Shown here: positions 12,972 through 24,692 of the stretch, piece by piece
Numbering within the stretch: the stretch's first letter is position 1
Layout: every line of letters starts with the position of its first letter
Assembly: GCA_039720395.1 (NCBI GenBank)
Contig: CM077833.1
Span: 29,906,271 to 29,970,270 of the forward strand
DNA from: Liquidambar formosana
Taxonomy: Eukaryota > Streptophyta > Magnoliopsida > Saxifragales > Altingiaceae
DNA length: 64,000 nucleotides
Reading direction: 5' to 3'
The notes under the pieces: model-generated
The model's input: only the letters and a program-made list of their open reading frames with translations
What the model was told of the DNA's origin: nothing
Databases searched by the model: none
Program-made: the position numbers and the translations under genes

Positions 12972-13302
12972 CCTGTATAATAATGACATGTCATCTCATC
13001 ACAGACCGATTCGTCTGATCTATTTCGAACTCATTTGCTATTCTCTATTTGGTGACCGAGAAAATGCAGGGAAAGATCGAAATTGTGCGCAATCACCAAA
13101 TTGTTTTCTTAGAAACCAAAACAACACAAGAATCAGATTTTCTATTCGTTTCTTCCCTTCACTTTCTCGACAACCAAACAGTGTTCAATCCACAAACCTA
13201 ATTGCACAGATGATCAAAATTGAACCTAATTGTACAGACGATCCAAATTGTTCATAATGTAACATTACCGAAATCTGAATAAAGAAAATGGAATATTATA
13301 CC
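12972..13302 (-). other. 5'-UTR intron of the coatomer gene
   Basis: On the minus strand a donor (GATCTGAG then GTATAATATTCC, exon edge at 13302) is matched by an acceptor (TATTATACAG, exon resuming at 12972), 24 bases before the ATG at 12946-12948. This predicts a leader intron of about 330 bp. The non-coding first exon would lie upstream of 13302; the transcription start is not determined. Confidence 0.6.
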
Positions 13303-13689
13303 TCAGATCTGACGACGAGGACGGCGGATCAAGACGATTTGAACATTGCTAGGGCAATCACCGGCGACTGAATGACCAAAAGAAGGAACGGGAGGCCGGC
13401 GGCGAAGGGCGCGCAGGATAAGCGGGGAGGAGGTGGCAGTTAAGGTGGGTGTGTGTAGATCAGTAGTCTATGGGAAGGAAGAAAGAGGGAAAGCGAGGGT
13501 CGCTTCGCAGATCTGCTCGATCTTATGGGTTTGTTTTTACTCTGTGTGAGCGCTTCAGCTAGGATGTGCGCGTGTGAAGTTCAGTTTTGTGGGGATTGAG
13601 CGCGCCGAACAAAACCCAATGGCGGACAGATCACAACCGGAGCGACGACGTCGTTCTCAAGGGGCAAGGATAAAGAGAAAATGTGGCTA

Positions 13690-13791
13690 CATCACAAAAC
13701 AGGCACAAAAACTAAAAGCGCTGTTCTAATAATTTCAGCTTTTAAAAAAATACATGAAAGCGGCATTAGTAAAGATTGCTTTCAATTTAAG

Positions 13792-13824
<33 letters not shown>

Positions 13825-14370
13825 AATGAGTCTCATGTTATCATCAGGGCTTCCAATTTTTTAAAAAACTGAAAGCAGCGTTAGTCCAAGCGCTTTCCAC
13901 ATATTTTTTAAAAAGGAAAGCGGCTTTATTAATCACGCTTTTGAATTTTTTTAAAAAAAGCTCAAATTAATTCGTTGTGATCGTCACACGTGGCCCACAA
14001 AAAAGGAAAAAAAGGCTTCCGATTTTTGAAAACTGAAAGCGGCATTATTAAAATCGCTTTTAGTTTTTTAAAAAAACTAGATTAGTCTAGTGTGATCATC
14101 ACACATGACGTTTTCAATTCTTTTAAAACTGAAATCAGCGTTAGTAACGATGATTTTATTTTAAATTTTTTAAAACTGAAATTAGTCCCATGATCACTTC
14201 ATCCACGCTCATAGACATATTTTTTAAAATGAAAGCGGTGTTACTAACAACACTTTTGAAACCTTTTAAAAATACGCAAAGCGGCCTTAGTAACACCGCT
14301 TTCAAAAATTTAAAATTAGGGATTAATAGCGCTTTCAATTTTTTTAAAAAAACACTGAATTAATCTCATG
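13690..14370. repeat. Array of palindromic AAAGCGG...CCGCTTT units, CACTA-like
   Basis: About nine units with arms like AAAGCGGTGTTA and TAACACCGCTTT appear near 13716, 13757, 13871, 13917, 14035, 14131, 14232, 14277 and 14321. They are separated by T/A-rich stretches and a recurring TGTGATCATCACACGTGGC-like block. Such inverted units resemble the subterminal repeats that CACTA-superfamily transposases bind. No CACTA terminus is seen, so this is probably a truncated remnant. A second copy of the motif family lies at 49.5 kb. Confidence 0.6.
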
Positions 14371-14713
14371 ATCACATCATACGTGGCGCTCACACACACA
14401 GGGCTTGCCGGTTTGGCCTAGGCCGGGTTGCTGGACATCTCTACCATACTTAACTTGAGATTGGGTTTGAATACTTTAGCTCAAGCCCAATTTAAAGTAA
14501 GAAACGGTTAGCCCAAGTCCTTACGTAGGTCGGTTTGGGTCAGGCTGAACTAGTCCAAATAGCAGACCAAAGCCCCTAATGAAAAGTGCTTTGAAGTTTT
14601 AGAGTCCCACAGAAAGGTTTTAGAGTCCTTGAAATATTTCCGTTTTATATTTTAAATTTAATTGGGACAAATGTCATGAGCTAAAGACTCTGTTTTTCCT
14701 TCTCTCTCTCTTC

Positions 14714-14830
14714 TTTTTTTTTTTTTTTTTTTTTTTTTGGGTACAATTAGAGGGATTCGAATCTCTAACCTATCCAAATCTTAACCCTTTATCCCACCCT
14801 CCCTCACCACTAATCCTAGTGGCCTCTTTT
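14714..14830 (-). mobile_element. Possible SINE copy, minus strand
   Basis: Read on the minus strand: GTGGTGAGGGAGGGTGGG, then AGATTCGAATCCC (B-box-like), TGTACCC and a long A-run, as in a retroposed tRNA-derived element. The plus-strand relative is at about 6966-7076. No target duplication was resolved. Confidence 0.35.
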
Positions 14831-15931
14831 TCTTCCTATTATGATGTCTTGATATCTTCTAACATTTCTATTCTAATGCATAAGCTTGAAAATTAATTAA
14901 ATAACAAGTAATGATATAATTAATTAATACACACTAATTGGGTTGAAGGCCTGCAGGGTCCCCGAAAACCTTAACAAGTTGCCACCCATTTATACTGGAG
15001 TTGGGCAGGTTGACTAATTTAGGAATGGAAAATACTTAGGGATCCATCTTATTAACCCATATCGGTGACCTATGCATTAACAGGGGTCCCACATGTGATG
15101 TGTCCAATAGCATAGCTTTTCAAGATCAAGTCAACAAAATCCTAGCCTGACCCATTTTGCTGGGTGGATTAATTCTCATGTCTTAGGCTGGGATTTACCC
15201 ACCATCCCCAAATTCTTAACACACTCAATATTTTATTTATGTACCAAGAAGATATTAAAGATATCTCTAATTATTATTACCAAACTTCTTTAACAGGTGA
15301 CAATGATAAGTTGTTAATTAATGAATTTAAATTTCGAAACTGAAAAAAACAAAAACAAAAAAAAAAAAACAAAAAATACTATATTAAAATTTCAATAGAT
15401 GTAGCTGCATTCGTAACACCGTCACCATACATATTTTACATTTTTACATTCTCTTTTTTGAACCAAAAAGTGGATATCCCAAGTGTACTCTTATTAAAAT
15501 TTGAATTTAAATTAGTCTCACATGATGTATAATTTACTCACAACTTACACATCAAATAATAATAAATTAAACTCAAGACCTTCCGTATAAATAAATACCA
15601 TTGTATTTTAATATTTGATGTACCATCACAGGTTTATATTTGATGTGCAAATTGAAAAAGAAAGAAAAAAAAAATGGCTAATACTTCCAAGCCTGCTAAC
15701 GCATCTGCTTCCGTATAAACGTCAAAACGTGCTTTCACAACAACGTAACGAGCTATTTTCAATAGATTTCTGATCGATGCGCCTCAGCCCTCAGCTACAA
15801 ACTCACTAGCCCCGTCCTTGTCCCGAAGCGCTCGCCAAGATTTCAATTAGACAATGGGGTCCCATCCACTACCAGCTAGCCAGTGCCTCGTAGGCTTGTG
15901 CGCTATACAGTCTGCAAAATAAAACCCATCC

Positions 15932-15937
15932 CACGTG
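15932..15937. promoter_or_regulatory. G-box / ABRE core (CACGTG)
   Basis: CCCACGTGCA places a palindromic CACGTG 91 bp before the likely TATA box of the anion-channel gene. This core is the binding site of plant bZIP/ABF and bHLH factors; a link to ABA or light control of this gene is inference only. Confidence 0.5.
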
Positions 15938-16022
15938 CAATTCCGAGTTCCGACGGCCCGAGGATTTCTTTATTTCAAGTTGCTTCACATATCCTTATCA
16001 CCTCACTCTCACCACCTCCCTC

Positions 16023-16029
16023 TATAAAA
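16023..16029 (+). promoter_or_regulatory. Likely TATA box of the SLAH gene
   Basis: TATAAAA within TCTATAAAACC, 42 bases before the ATG at 16065. The usual 25-35 base spacing would put the transcription start near 16053, giving a very short leader. Confidence 0.55.
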
Positions 16030-16064
16030 CCTCATTATGGAAATGTGCACAAACCCGCACATCA

Positions 16065-17006
16065 ATGGCGGACGAAGAATCTCAATCTCAAATTGAGCTC
16101 GTCATCGACTCATCCTTCGCCGTTACCCCAAGAAATCAACGCGGCCGCTCCATCTTCATCGGCCGGCGATCTCTGTCCTCCATCTTGACCCGATTCCATG
16201 CGGGTTACTTTAGGATTAGCCTCTCCCTCGGTGGCCAAGCCTTACTTTGGAAGACACTGATTGAACCCACTGATGACTCAGATATTCCTCTACGGCATCT
16301 GCTCCACATGCTCCATCCAGCCGGTTTTATCGTAATCTGGTCCATCGCTCTATTCACTCTGATTATACTCTCTCTTCTCTACATCTTGAGGTGCGTTTTT
16401 CACTTTCAAATGGTCAAGGCAGAATTCCTGCACCACGTTGGAGTCAACTACTTGTTCGCCCCATGGATTTCATGGCTTCTCTTGCTTCAATCCGCGCCGT
16501 TCGTCGCTCCAAAAACGGTGCCGTATTTAGTTCTCTGGTGGGTTTTTGTGCTTCCAGTGGTGGCACTCGACGTCAAAATCTACGGACAATGGTTCACGAA
16601 AGGAAAGAGGTTTTTGTCGACGGTGGCAAATCCGACGAGCCAGGTTTCGGTCATCGGGAACTTGGTTTGTGCCCAAGCTGCGGCTCATATGGGGTGGAAA
16701 GAGAGCGCTCTCTGCTTGTTTTCGCTAGGCATGGTGCACTATCTGGTGCTTTTCGTGACGCTTTTTCAGCGCTTCTCGGGGAGTGACCGTTTACCGGCTG
16801 TTCTGCGTCCGGTTTTCTTCTTGTTCTTTGCTGCGCCGAGCATGGCAAGCTTGGCTTGGGACTCTATAGTTGGGACTTTCGACACAGCATCCAAGATGCT
16901 CTTCTATCTATCGCTCTTCCTCTTCACTTCTCTGGTAATGTAGTTTCGAAGATTAGCGTTACAAATTAACATAAAAAATTAAGGGGAAAAAAAAAAAAAA
17001 GAAGAA

Positions 17007-17037
<31 letters not shown>

Positions 17038-18407
17038 AAAGTGAAATGTTGCTCGGAGTATTAAAGACAAAGAACATACAACATATCTACATCCATTGAC
17101 ATTTATAGTAGCATTTTCCATAATTTTATTCATGATGATTTCACTAAAGAATATAATATATGGTGGGATGGTGGTGTAGTGAGCATTGAGTTTCGTGTTG
17201 CCATATATGATCAAGTGAGTACGTGTTGATACAAGTTACTTATCAATCTCTCTAAGTGTATAACTTCATGTGGTAAATTAATGTAATCCATAATGCATTA
17301 TGATAATATAAGTTGAATGAGCATGTTACACTAGCTTGATCGAGACTATATATATGTAATACATAATATTACCTGGTCTACTTACTCTCCTACAATGTGT
17401 AAGAATCACATAACATCACAGGTCAGGTCTCCAACCCAAAAGGTTAGCCCATTAGGTAGAGTTGCCCTCTCTACTTATATGCCAAAGACTCTTCCTATGC
17501 ATAGTCCCCCACTTATAAAGCCACTTTGGTAAATTGGTTCTCATGAGAAAACAAGTTTTCAAAAAGTAACAAGAAATTTTGACAACATACTCTTTTCAAT
17601 AATTTTATAGTTGAAACAGAAAAAGGAATCCCGGAGCTTCATTTTGATGTTCTAAAAGGAATCATTTCAAAAATAAAAAATAGAAATAGAATTTTTGAAA
17701 ATATATTTTCAAACATGTTTTATACCAGTTTTTCTGTTTTTGTTGGCCTCTGTGAACAGAAAATCGTTTTCCAGGTACAAAAAAATACCTTAGCTGTTAA
17801 GTCAATGACCAAAACGACCCACAACACAAGCTCTGGCTAATTTAAGACCATAACCAGTTCGATCGCAAGAAAGATACCCACGCCTCTACCTGGTCATGTT
17901 ATTATAACTTAAAAGTATGATTATGTGATTAATATGTATTATTATTATTTTTTTCCTTTTGGTGTGGGAAACATTTTTTTTTTATAATTTATTCAATGTG
18001 ATTGTGTGGTGGTGGCTTCTGTCTTGAATGTATATATATGACATTAAAATTTTTACTAACCTTTAGATTACCTTCTGTGTCCACTTCATTTTCATTTTTT
18101 TTCCTTTGAAAAAAAAATTTGTGAACAGGTTTGCAGGCCAACCCTTTTCAAGAAATCGATGAGAAGGTTTAATGTTGCATGGTGGGCCTACTCGTTCCCC
18201 ATGACCGTCCTTGCTTTAGCTTCAGGAAAATATGCGCAAGAGTTAAAGAGTGACTTGGCACATGGCGTAATGCTTCTACTATCGGCGCTCTCTATTCTGG
18301 TCTTGCTTGGCTTGATGGTGTTGTCTGCTCTCAACACTAGAATGCTTTTATCCAACAATGATCCCATTCCAAGTCTTTCTAATCAAATATTACCAGTTGC
18401 GGCGTGA
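16065..18407 (+). CDS. S-type (slow) anion channel, SLAH1/SLAH4-like
   Basis: This is a plasma-membrane anion channel of the TDT/SLAC1 family. The short N-terminus (about 40 residues before the first membrane helix) fits the SLAH1/SLAH4 branch rather than SLAC1 or SLAH3, which have long regulatory N-termini. The exons are 16065-16934 and 18129-18407, joined at a GT-AG intron of 1.2 kb: TSL at the end of exon 1 runs into VCRPTLFKK. The protein has 382 residues, close to Arabidopsis SLAH1. Family signatures include FHAGYFRISLSLGGQALLWK at about residue 44, FLFFAAPSMASLAW at about 254 and FNVAWWAYSFPMT at about 303, with around ten hydrophobic segments. In Arabidopsis SLAH1 is a silent partner that modifies SLAH3 for chloride loading into the xylem; that role here is inference. 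The frame is intact. Confidence 0.92.
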
Positions 18408-20789
18408 TCAATGCCTGGGGAAGGAAATGGCAATAAAAATTATCTACAATTACAACCTATGTTGATAAACTCCATGATGCATGATTACTACTTGTAATCT
18501 TATTTTCATATCTTTATAATTTGTGACAGCAATTATAATATGTGGGGATGTACTTTTGAGGATAAACATAGAGAAGAAGGTTGACAAGTGCTATATATAT
18601 ATATATATATATACATCCCATCAGTTTTTCCATTTTTTTTCTTTCTTCATCTATATTGCAACCGACGATTTGTGTCATATTAGTAGGTCACTTGATATAG
18701 CAGCCGACATAAAATCAGAATATCAACGCCCATATCATCAAAATGAACTTAAAAAAAGGAAAAAAAAAAGAGATGGTCTATTAATTGTCACTTAATTGCC
18801 TTCCTTAAGGTTATATAGAAGCTAGCTAGCTTACAGACCCTAGGGAGTTCTAATTTTCTTTATAATTACCCATTAAAATCCTTTTGACATTTGTAACAAA
18901 GATGATAGCTACAAATAACCCTTTTTTTTTTCTTTTTTTTTATTTATTTTTATTTTTATAAATATTTTATATTTATTGCTTTTTGTTAGGCAGCTATATA
19001 TAAATGATTTATGTTTAACATATTTAGTACGTAACGGAGCCGGCAAATGACTGTAGGTGACTTAAGAAATATAAGCCCTAAGTTTGAGTTTTGCATTCTT
19101 ACTATCAAATGATGGTTTATGCATCATAGGAGGATTAATGTGGACCCAATGACTTAGGATACGTATCCCTGGTTTGACAATAAAAAATATAGTGAGTAGA
19201 AAACAGTTGAGAGCCAGACTATATAAGTATATAGGTTCATAAAATATAAAGAAATAATTATATTAACTTAAATTCAGAAAAAGAACAAATGTAGGCACAA
19301 TCTAATAAAAAATAAAAAAGCTTCCATGAAAATGACCGGAGAAACTCGAACAACCGTTGAGTTAATTGGACTGCATGCGGCTCCATCACGAGAAGATTTA
19401 ATCAAATCAAACCTATGTGACATAGGCTATATCATTGCCTGCCGTTACCTTTTTGTAAACCATGCTAAAGTCATCGTTTTAATCTAATTACACCAAGGAA
19501 AATACTTGCCTCCACCCTTAGGTTGGATGAGTTTTTTTCTTTCTTCCACTCATATTTGGCTACTTGTCCAAATAAAAAAAGAGAATTGATTATGTGTATG
19601 CACTCCCATGTTTACATAATTGTGAACATATTTTTATAAATTCATATTTAAGTGTTATATTTTTATGTTAACATGAATGTGTGTTAACGTATTCATATTA
19701 GTTTATTTATTTGTTTGTGATTTTAAATTTATATTTTTTAAAAATATTTATGACATGTGTAGAAAATGAACGGAAATGATGAGAAACTCCTCTACCTTGG
19801 GTTGGAGACGAGTAGTGTCCTTAAAACCATGTGACAAAGGCTACGTCATTTCCTGCCTTCGCCTTTTGTAAACCATGCTAAAGTCATCGAGTGCCCACAT
19901 GCATTGGACCAAAGTGTCAATATCAAATGTTGTTTGCAATTACCAAACAATTATAAAAGTTTTGGTTAAACTCGCGAAAGTCAGACTGAATGACTAGAAT
20001 ATATTATCATAAACTTGGCTTAAAAAAATCCAGTCATGTATTAATTGACCGATCAAGTCCGACAAATTTAGATTTGGGCTAAAAAAATATTTGCTCAAAG
20101 TAGTTGACCCATAACCAATGGATTGTAGTAACCTAAAATCGCACGTCTCCCACTTATGATAGTGGGGCCGGGTTTGTGATTTTATCTCTTTTTGAAAGCA
20201 CTAGCTATAGCACACGTGTGTTATACGCAAACATTTTAAATTATAATAATTATATTTAAAAAAATGCATGAAGATTTTTAAATTCTTAGCAAGGTTTTTG
20301 TTGGTCGTGATATGCTCATCACACATTGACAAAAACATAATGACCTGCACAAAAATAAAGTAAACTAATTCAATGTTGGATTGTGACTGTAGCTATACAA
20401 TGACTATAGCTATAGAAAGGAATTAATGGGAACTTTCTTACTTTGATCAAGCGAACCTCAATATGAACAAATAGATATACAACTTCTGGAAGACTTTTTA
20501 CCCTTTAATTCACCCAAATTTTTAGGTTCATGCAAGGAAGAGTGGAAAACGGTTCGATTCCTTCACTCACTGTAGACAGTTTAGCATAGATTCCAAAACA
20601 AATGTGACTTTCTGATTTAGTTCCACTTCTTAAAATCCAACGGCTAGAAAATTGCTTCCACAAACTCTTTAGTACGGTCTCTCACATAGGACCATTACTT
20701 CCACTGTTCCACACTATACAACAGATCAGACGAACCCCATCACTCTCCACAAACCCTAACTCAAAAATCTCAACCCCTTTCTCTCTCTC
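18408..20789. other. Spacer with simple repeats and a duplicated 65-bp block
   Basis: No conserved coding sequence. A TA microsatellite lies at about 18595-18613. A block ending TTTGTAAACCATGCTAAAGT occurs twice in direct orientation (19411-19476 and 19826-19889), about 415 bp apart. The rest is AT-rich and unremarkable. Confidence 0.5.
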
Positions 20790-20976
20790 ATGGCACCGAA
20801 ATGCCCTTTACCATTGGAAGAGCCACCAACTACTTCTTTCCTCTTCCTCTGAAGAAGAGTCCAAAGAAGAAAACGAAGAAGAAGAAGGAGACAATGATGA
20901 AGAATCCGAAGAGGAACAGCAAAAGCAACACCACAAAAAAGTTTCTTCACCTCCGTTTCAACAAATCAACATATAA
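20790..20976 (+). pseudogene. GeBP/STKL-like transcription factor, N-terminal fragment
   Basis: An ATG after a CT-rich leader-like stretch reads MAPKCPLPLEEPPTTSF. A one-base phase shift near 20838 is then needed to continue into SSSSEEESKEENEEEEG and a further acidic, glutamine-rich run ending at TAA (20974-20976). A MAPK-x-PLEEPP start followed by serines and an acidic stretch resembles the N-terminus of GeBP/STKL (DUF573) regulators as I recall it. The DNA-binding domain is absent. The frameshift and truncation suggest a partial gene duplicate. The match rests on low-complexity sequence, so it is moderate evidence only. Confidence 0.45.
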
Positions 20977-21170
20977 TATAAACAAATTTTTATGTAGGTA
21001 AGGGTATTGGTGTCATTACATTTTAAATTAAAGGTATTTTAGAGAATCAAAAGTTTTTCTAGGATTCATCCTTTTATAGGTAGTATAGATATAGATAGAT
21101 ATATATATATATATGGATATACATATGTGTAAGGAAAAAGTGTCTCCTTTGATTTTTATTTTTTTAGGCT

Positions 21171-21388
21171 CCATTTGGTTTGCAAATTTTATCAAGGAAA
21201 AAAAATAAAATATAAGGAATCGTAATTTTTTTTTTATTTGGTTGCAATGGAAAATTGGAAGAAAAAAAATAATTAGAATAATTTTGGCTTGATATGACTT
21301 TGTCTTTTCCTTTCATTTTCTTTCCTCCTCATTTTTTTTTCCTTCTTATTTTTTTCTTTGGTAGAATCCATGAACCAAATAGAGGGTT
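21171..21388. mobile_element. MITE with CTCYATTTGGTT ends
   Basis: The left end CTCCATTTGGTTTGC is inverted relative to the right end (read inward CTCTATTTGGTTCATGG), around an A/T-rich, homopolymer-rich core. The same end sequence flanks an element at about 55888-56154, so the two belong to one family. Confidence 0.45.
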
Positions 21389-21890
21389 GAGGGAAAAAAA
21401 AAAAAAAAAACGTAAAGAAAAAAAGAGAAGTGTTGTAGCCGAACTTGGGCCTTAAAAAGATGGTCTTACTACAGCATCCTCTCTAGCTTGGCACCCAAAA
21501 TATTATTCTTGAGATCCACGCTGAAGCTGTAATTGATTTAATCCAAGGTTTGGATATTACACAATGCTAGCTCCATTTTCAATGGTAGCAGGTCCTATTA
21601 ATGTCCCACTTCACTCCGAAGTTACAACATAAGTTTAGGGAGAGTAATTAGTGTTCCAGCAAATTCGATGTGGGACAACTTAATATATCTTCATTCATTT
21701 CTATCCAATCAAATCTTGATGAATTGGATGATTTGATTTCTTTATCTTAATGAATTGCAAGATTTAAAATGGACGTGCTGAGGTAACTTTTGTAACTAAA
21801 ATTTTTTTGTGCTTGTGATGTTTTCTTGAGTTTTGCCTATGATAAATTCAATGATTAATGGGTCTTTGATTCCTAAAACTTAAACCTTAA

Positions 21891-22103
21891 GATCATGTTT
21901 GTTAAGCTGGAATGGAATGGATGGGAATGGAATCTGATTCCATACTTAAAGTAGTTTGGAATGAAAATGGATTGAAAGTGGCTGTCTAAACACACTATTT
22001 AATTCCATTCTCATTCAAATTACCTCATCCAAACATACTGTTTGAAATGAATTAGAATGAGATTCCATTTCATCTATTCCATTCCAACTAAACAAACATG
22101 GCC
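21891..22103. mobile_element. Tourist-like MITE, TAA target duplication
   Basis: The ends are inverted: CATGTTTGTTAAGCTGGAAT on the left, and read inward from the right GGCCATGTTTGTTTAGTTGG. Both sides are flanked by TAA (21888-21890 and 22104-22106). TIRs of this kind with a TAA/TTA duplication are typical of PIF/Harbinger Tourist elements. A second copy lies at about 47354-47584. Confidence 0.65.
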
Positions 22104-24581
22104 TAAGATTTGGAAAGTCTTAGAATGTGATTTCTTCACTTCTTCTTAATCAATCCTCAATCAAATTTATCATAAATGTTAACCATTGTAAAATAAATGA
22201 TAACGATACCCGTCGGCACTTGAGCGAGTTTCACTAGACATTCGCTGCCATTGTTAATGGAAAAGCTGGTGGGCGTGGTTGGAGCTCAGTCAAAAATTGG
22301 GGGACAAGGAGACGGGATTGTGTCACAATGCCACCAGGCTAATGTTCGACGAAGACTGAAAACATATCATTACACTATTACAGCAACTTCAGGGGCAATC
22401 TGGGTCATTTGAGGATTCTCACGGGACATGCTCGAAATATTTGCAAGGGTGATTTCTATAATTTACCCATATTTACTGGGATCGTTTCAATAATTTGCCC
22501 ACTCTTAGTACTCTGACCCAATTAGAGTCGTGATTAGACCTGTGAAAGATTTGAAATGACGTTACTTCTAGGCTTAACAACGTTAACATCTTCATAATGC
22601 TGGGTTCTGGCCAGATCACTCAGACCCCAGCTACACCTTCAGCTATGACTCTATAGGCCTGTAACTGCACTAAGAAAACCAGGGGTTCTACACCAGAAAT
22701 CATGATTTATTCTTCAGGACAACAGGAAAACTCCCCATTCATACAAGAGTAAAAACTCCCCATTCATTTATAGACCCAATAGACAAAGGGGGACCTATTT
22801 TCAGGCCTTTTTCTGTGAACCCATGGGTAAAACTTCAATTCTATATTTGGTAGAGTGGATGGAAAATAAGAAGGAAAGAAAAATGAAAAGAATGAACTTT
22901 CTTCTGAGGGGAAGGAAATTTTTTTTTTCTTCTTATGTATTTGGTTTGATAGATGAAAAATTGAAGAAAATATAATTTCCTTCCTTCTTGCGTGTTTGGT
23001 ATAAAGAAAGAAATGAAAAAAATATATACTAATTTTATTATTTTGCTCTTAAATATGTAGTAGTAATAATAAATTATAATAAGTATAGGGGTAAATGTGT
23101 CTTTTAAAACCAATTCTCCTTTTTTCCTCCCCCTTTCCCCCCACTTTTGAGAGGACTCCAAGAAGTTAAAAAAAAAGGATTTGTCCCTTCCCTCCCCCTT
23201 TCATTCCTTCTCCCATTCCCCTCAATCAAACACACACAACTATCCCTATCCCTCCCCTTTCCTTCCCTCCTTTTTCCCCCCAAACCAAACACAGGGCAAG
23301 AGGGGTGAGGATTAGCAAAAATAGTTGGAGAAGTAATGATTGGCCAAAAAAAAAAATGGAAACAGGTCCACCCATGGACAAATACTTTTGAAAAAAAAAA
23401 AAAAAAAGGATAAATACCACAAGACTAGAATACCCGTTTTCTTTCGCATGGCAATTTACTATTGTCAATTGAGTAATGTTAAAAAGATCCATACATATTA
23501 ATTATATAACAAGTTTTCACTAGTATAACAAAAATGAATATTCTTCATTTATCTGGGCTGATTTTCAATCAGACAATTTCCTTTCAAATGGCTTGCCTTT
23601 ATATTTTTCTGCAAGATTTATTATCTGGTTAGTACATTATCTAAACATTTGAGACTCATTGGATTTTTTTTTTTTTTTTTTTCCAACAGGGTATTTAGGC
23701 TTTGGACCCTACTAATTTAATCCTTGAATATAGATAAAATCATCATTCACTCTCCTTTAAATAAGACTTGAAATAATCTAACTGGGACAGTGACAAACTC
23801 CCAAAAAAAAGAGGTGAAATGTGGAATTCAAAAGTTTTCATTTTTTTAGACCTAATAAAATATTATTGGAGGTTTAGCCACATGGACAACTCAAGTGAAT
23901 TTTAGGCATATGTTTGTTGGATCCAACTCGAATGAGGACCCACTTAGATGACAAAAGATTATGGTTCATAAACCAAATGAATCGAGTTCAAATATCTGTT
24001 TCTTCACTTATATGTGATACATAGATTTATGGTTGAATTAGTTTGGGTCCACAACTTAACAAAAGGTTTTCTTAACGTGTGTCTTAAAGGCACATGTTAA
24101 ATTGTAATTAATAACTCTATCATTGTATGAAAAAATGTGTTTTCATAATTTTTTAAGTATTTTCACATCTTTCGAAGCAACTTTCATTATTTTTTATGTA
24201 TTTTCATAATTTTTTATACAATAATTAAATTATTAAATGTAATTTAACATGTAGCCTTAAGACCCTGTTAAGAAAATTCATAGAAAAAAATAGAAAAAAA
24301 TGTCCCTAAGGCACTGGTTCAAGCCCGGACCTTGGGTTCGAATCCGTCGTTGGTCCAGTCTCTAAGAGTAGCCATATCCGTGTCATCTCTGCTGTTCCTG
24401 TCAATGTCAAGGTCAAAAGGCAACCCAATCAATCAACGGGAATAGTGGTGCTTCCTTGACGGAGATTGACGGAAAGTGGAGGGCCCTCCGCTTAGAGTGC
24501 GGTTCTGATTAAACCTGCAAAAGACGTTACCTCGTTCTATCAATCCCTGCAGGACCTTTTCACCAATTAGGCATCCCATTT

Positions 24582-24591
24582 CCATTTATGG
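24582..24591. promoter_or_regulatory. CArG box, perfect CC(A/T)6GG
   Basis: CCATTTATGG fits the MADS-domain binding consensus exactly and lies 102 bp before the ATG of the AP3/TM6 gene. B-class MADS genes of the AP3 lineage are known to maintain their own expression through CArG boxes near the promoter, so autoregulation by the AP3/PI heterodimer is a reasonable inference. Confidence 0.6.
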
Positions 24592-24692
24592 TATGGACCT
24601 TCTCCTCCTCTTTACTTCTTTCTCCTCCTTTCACATGTACAGACGAATCATATCGGAGAGGAACGATCTCGATCGATCGGAGAGACAGAGAG

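Larger units (their letters stand above)
14371..16022. other. Spacer upstream of the SLAH gene
   Basis: AT-rich sequence with no recognisable coding region. A 28-base T-run and a possible minus-strand SINE lie at about 14714-14830. The final 100 bases hold promoter-like motifs listed separately. Confidence 0.5.
20977..24581. other. Spacer upstream of the MADS-box gene, several MITEs
   Basis: It holds foldback elements at 21171-21388 and 21891-22103, a looser purine/pyrimidine foldback at about 22842-23295, and a B-box-like GGTTCGAATCC at about 24335. No conserved protein is visible; the open frames at 22.8-23.5 kb are poly-A/poly-C artefacts. Confidence 0.5.

Noticed and set aside
22842..23492. 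Three minus-strand frames of 60-106 codons
   Set aside because: They arise from long poly-C/poly-T and A-rich tracts and show no conserved domain.
24330..24345. GGTTCGAATCC, a perfect pol III B-box
   Set aside because: No convincing A-box at tRNA distance and no fold; listed only as context.
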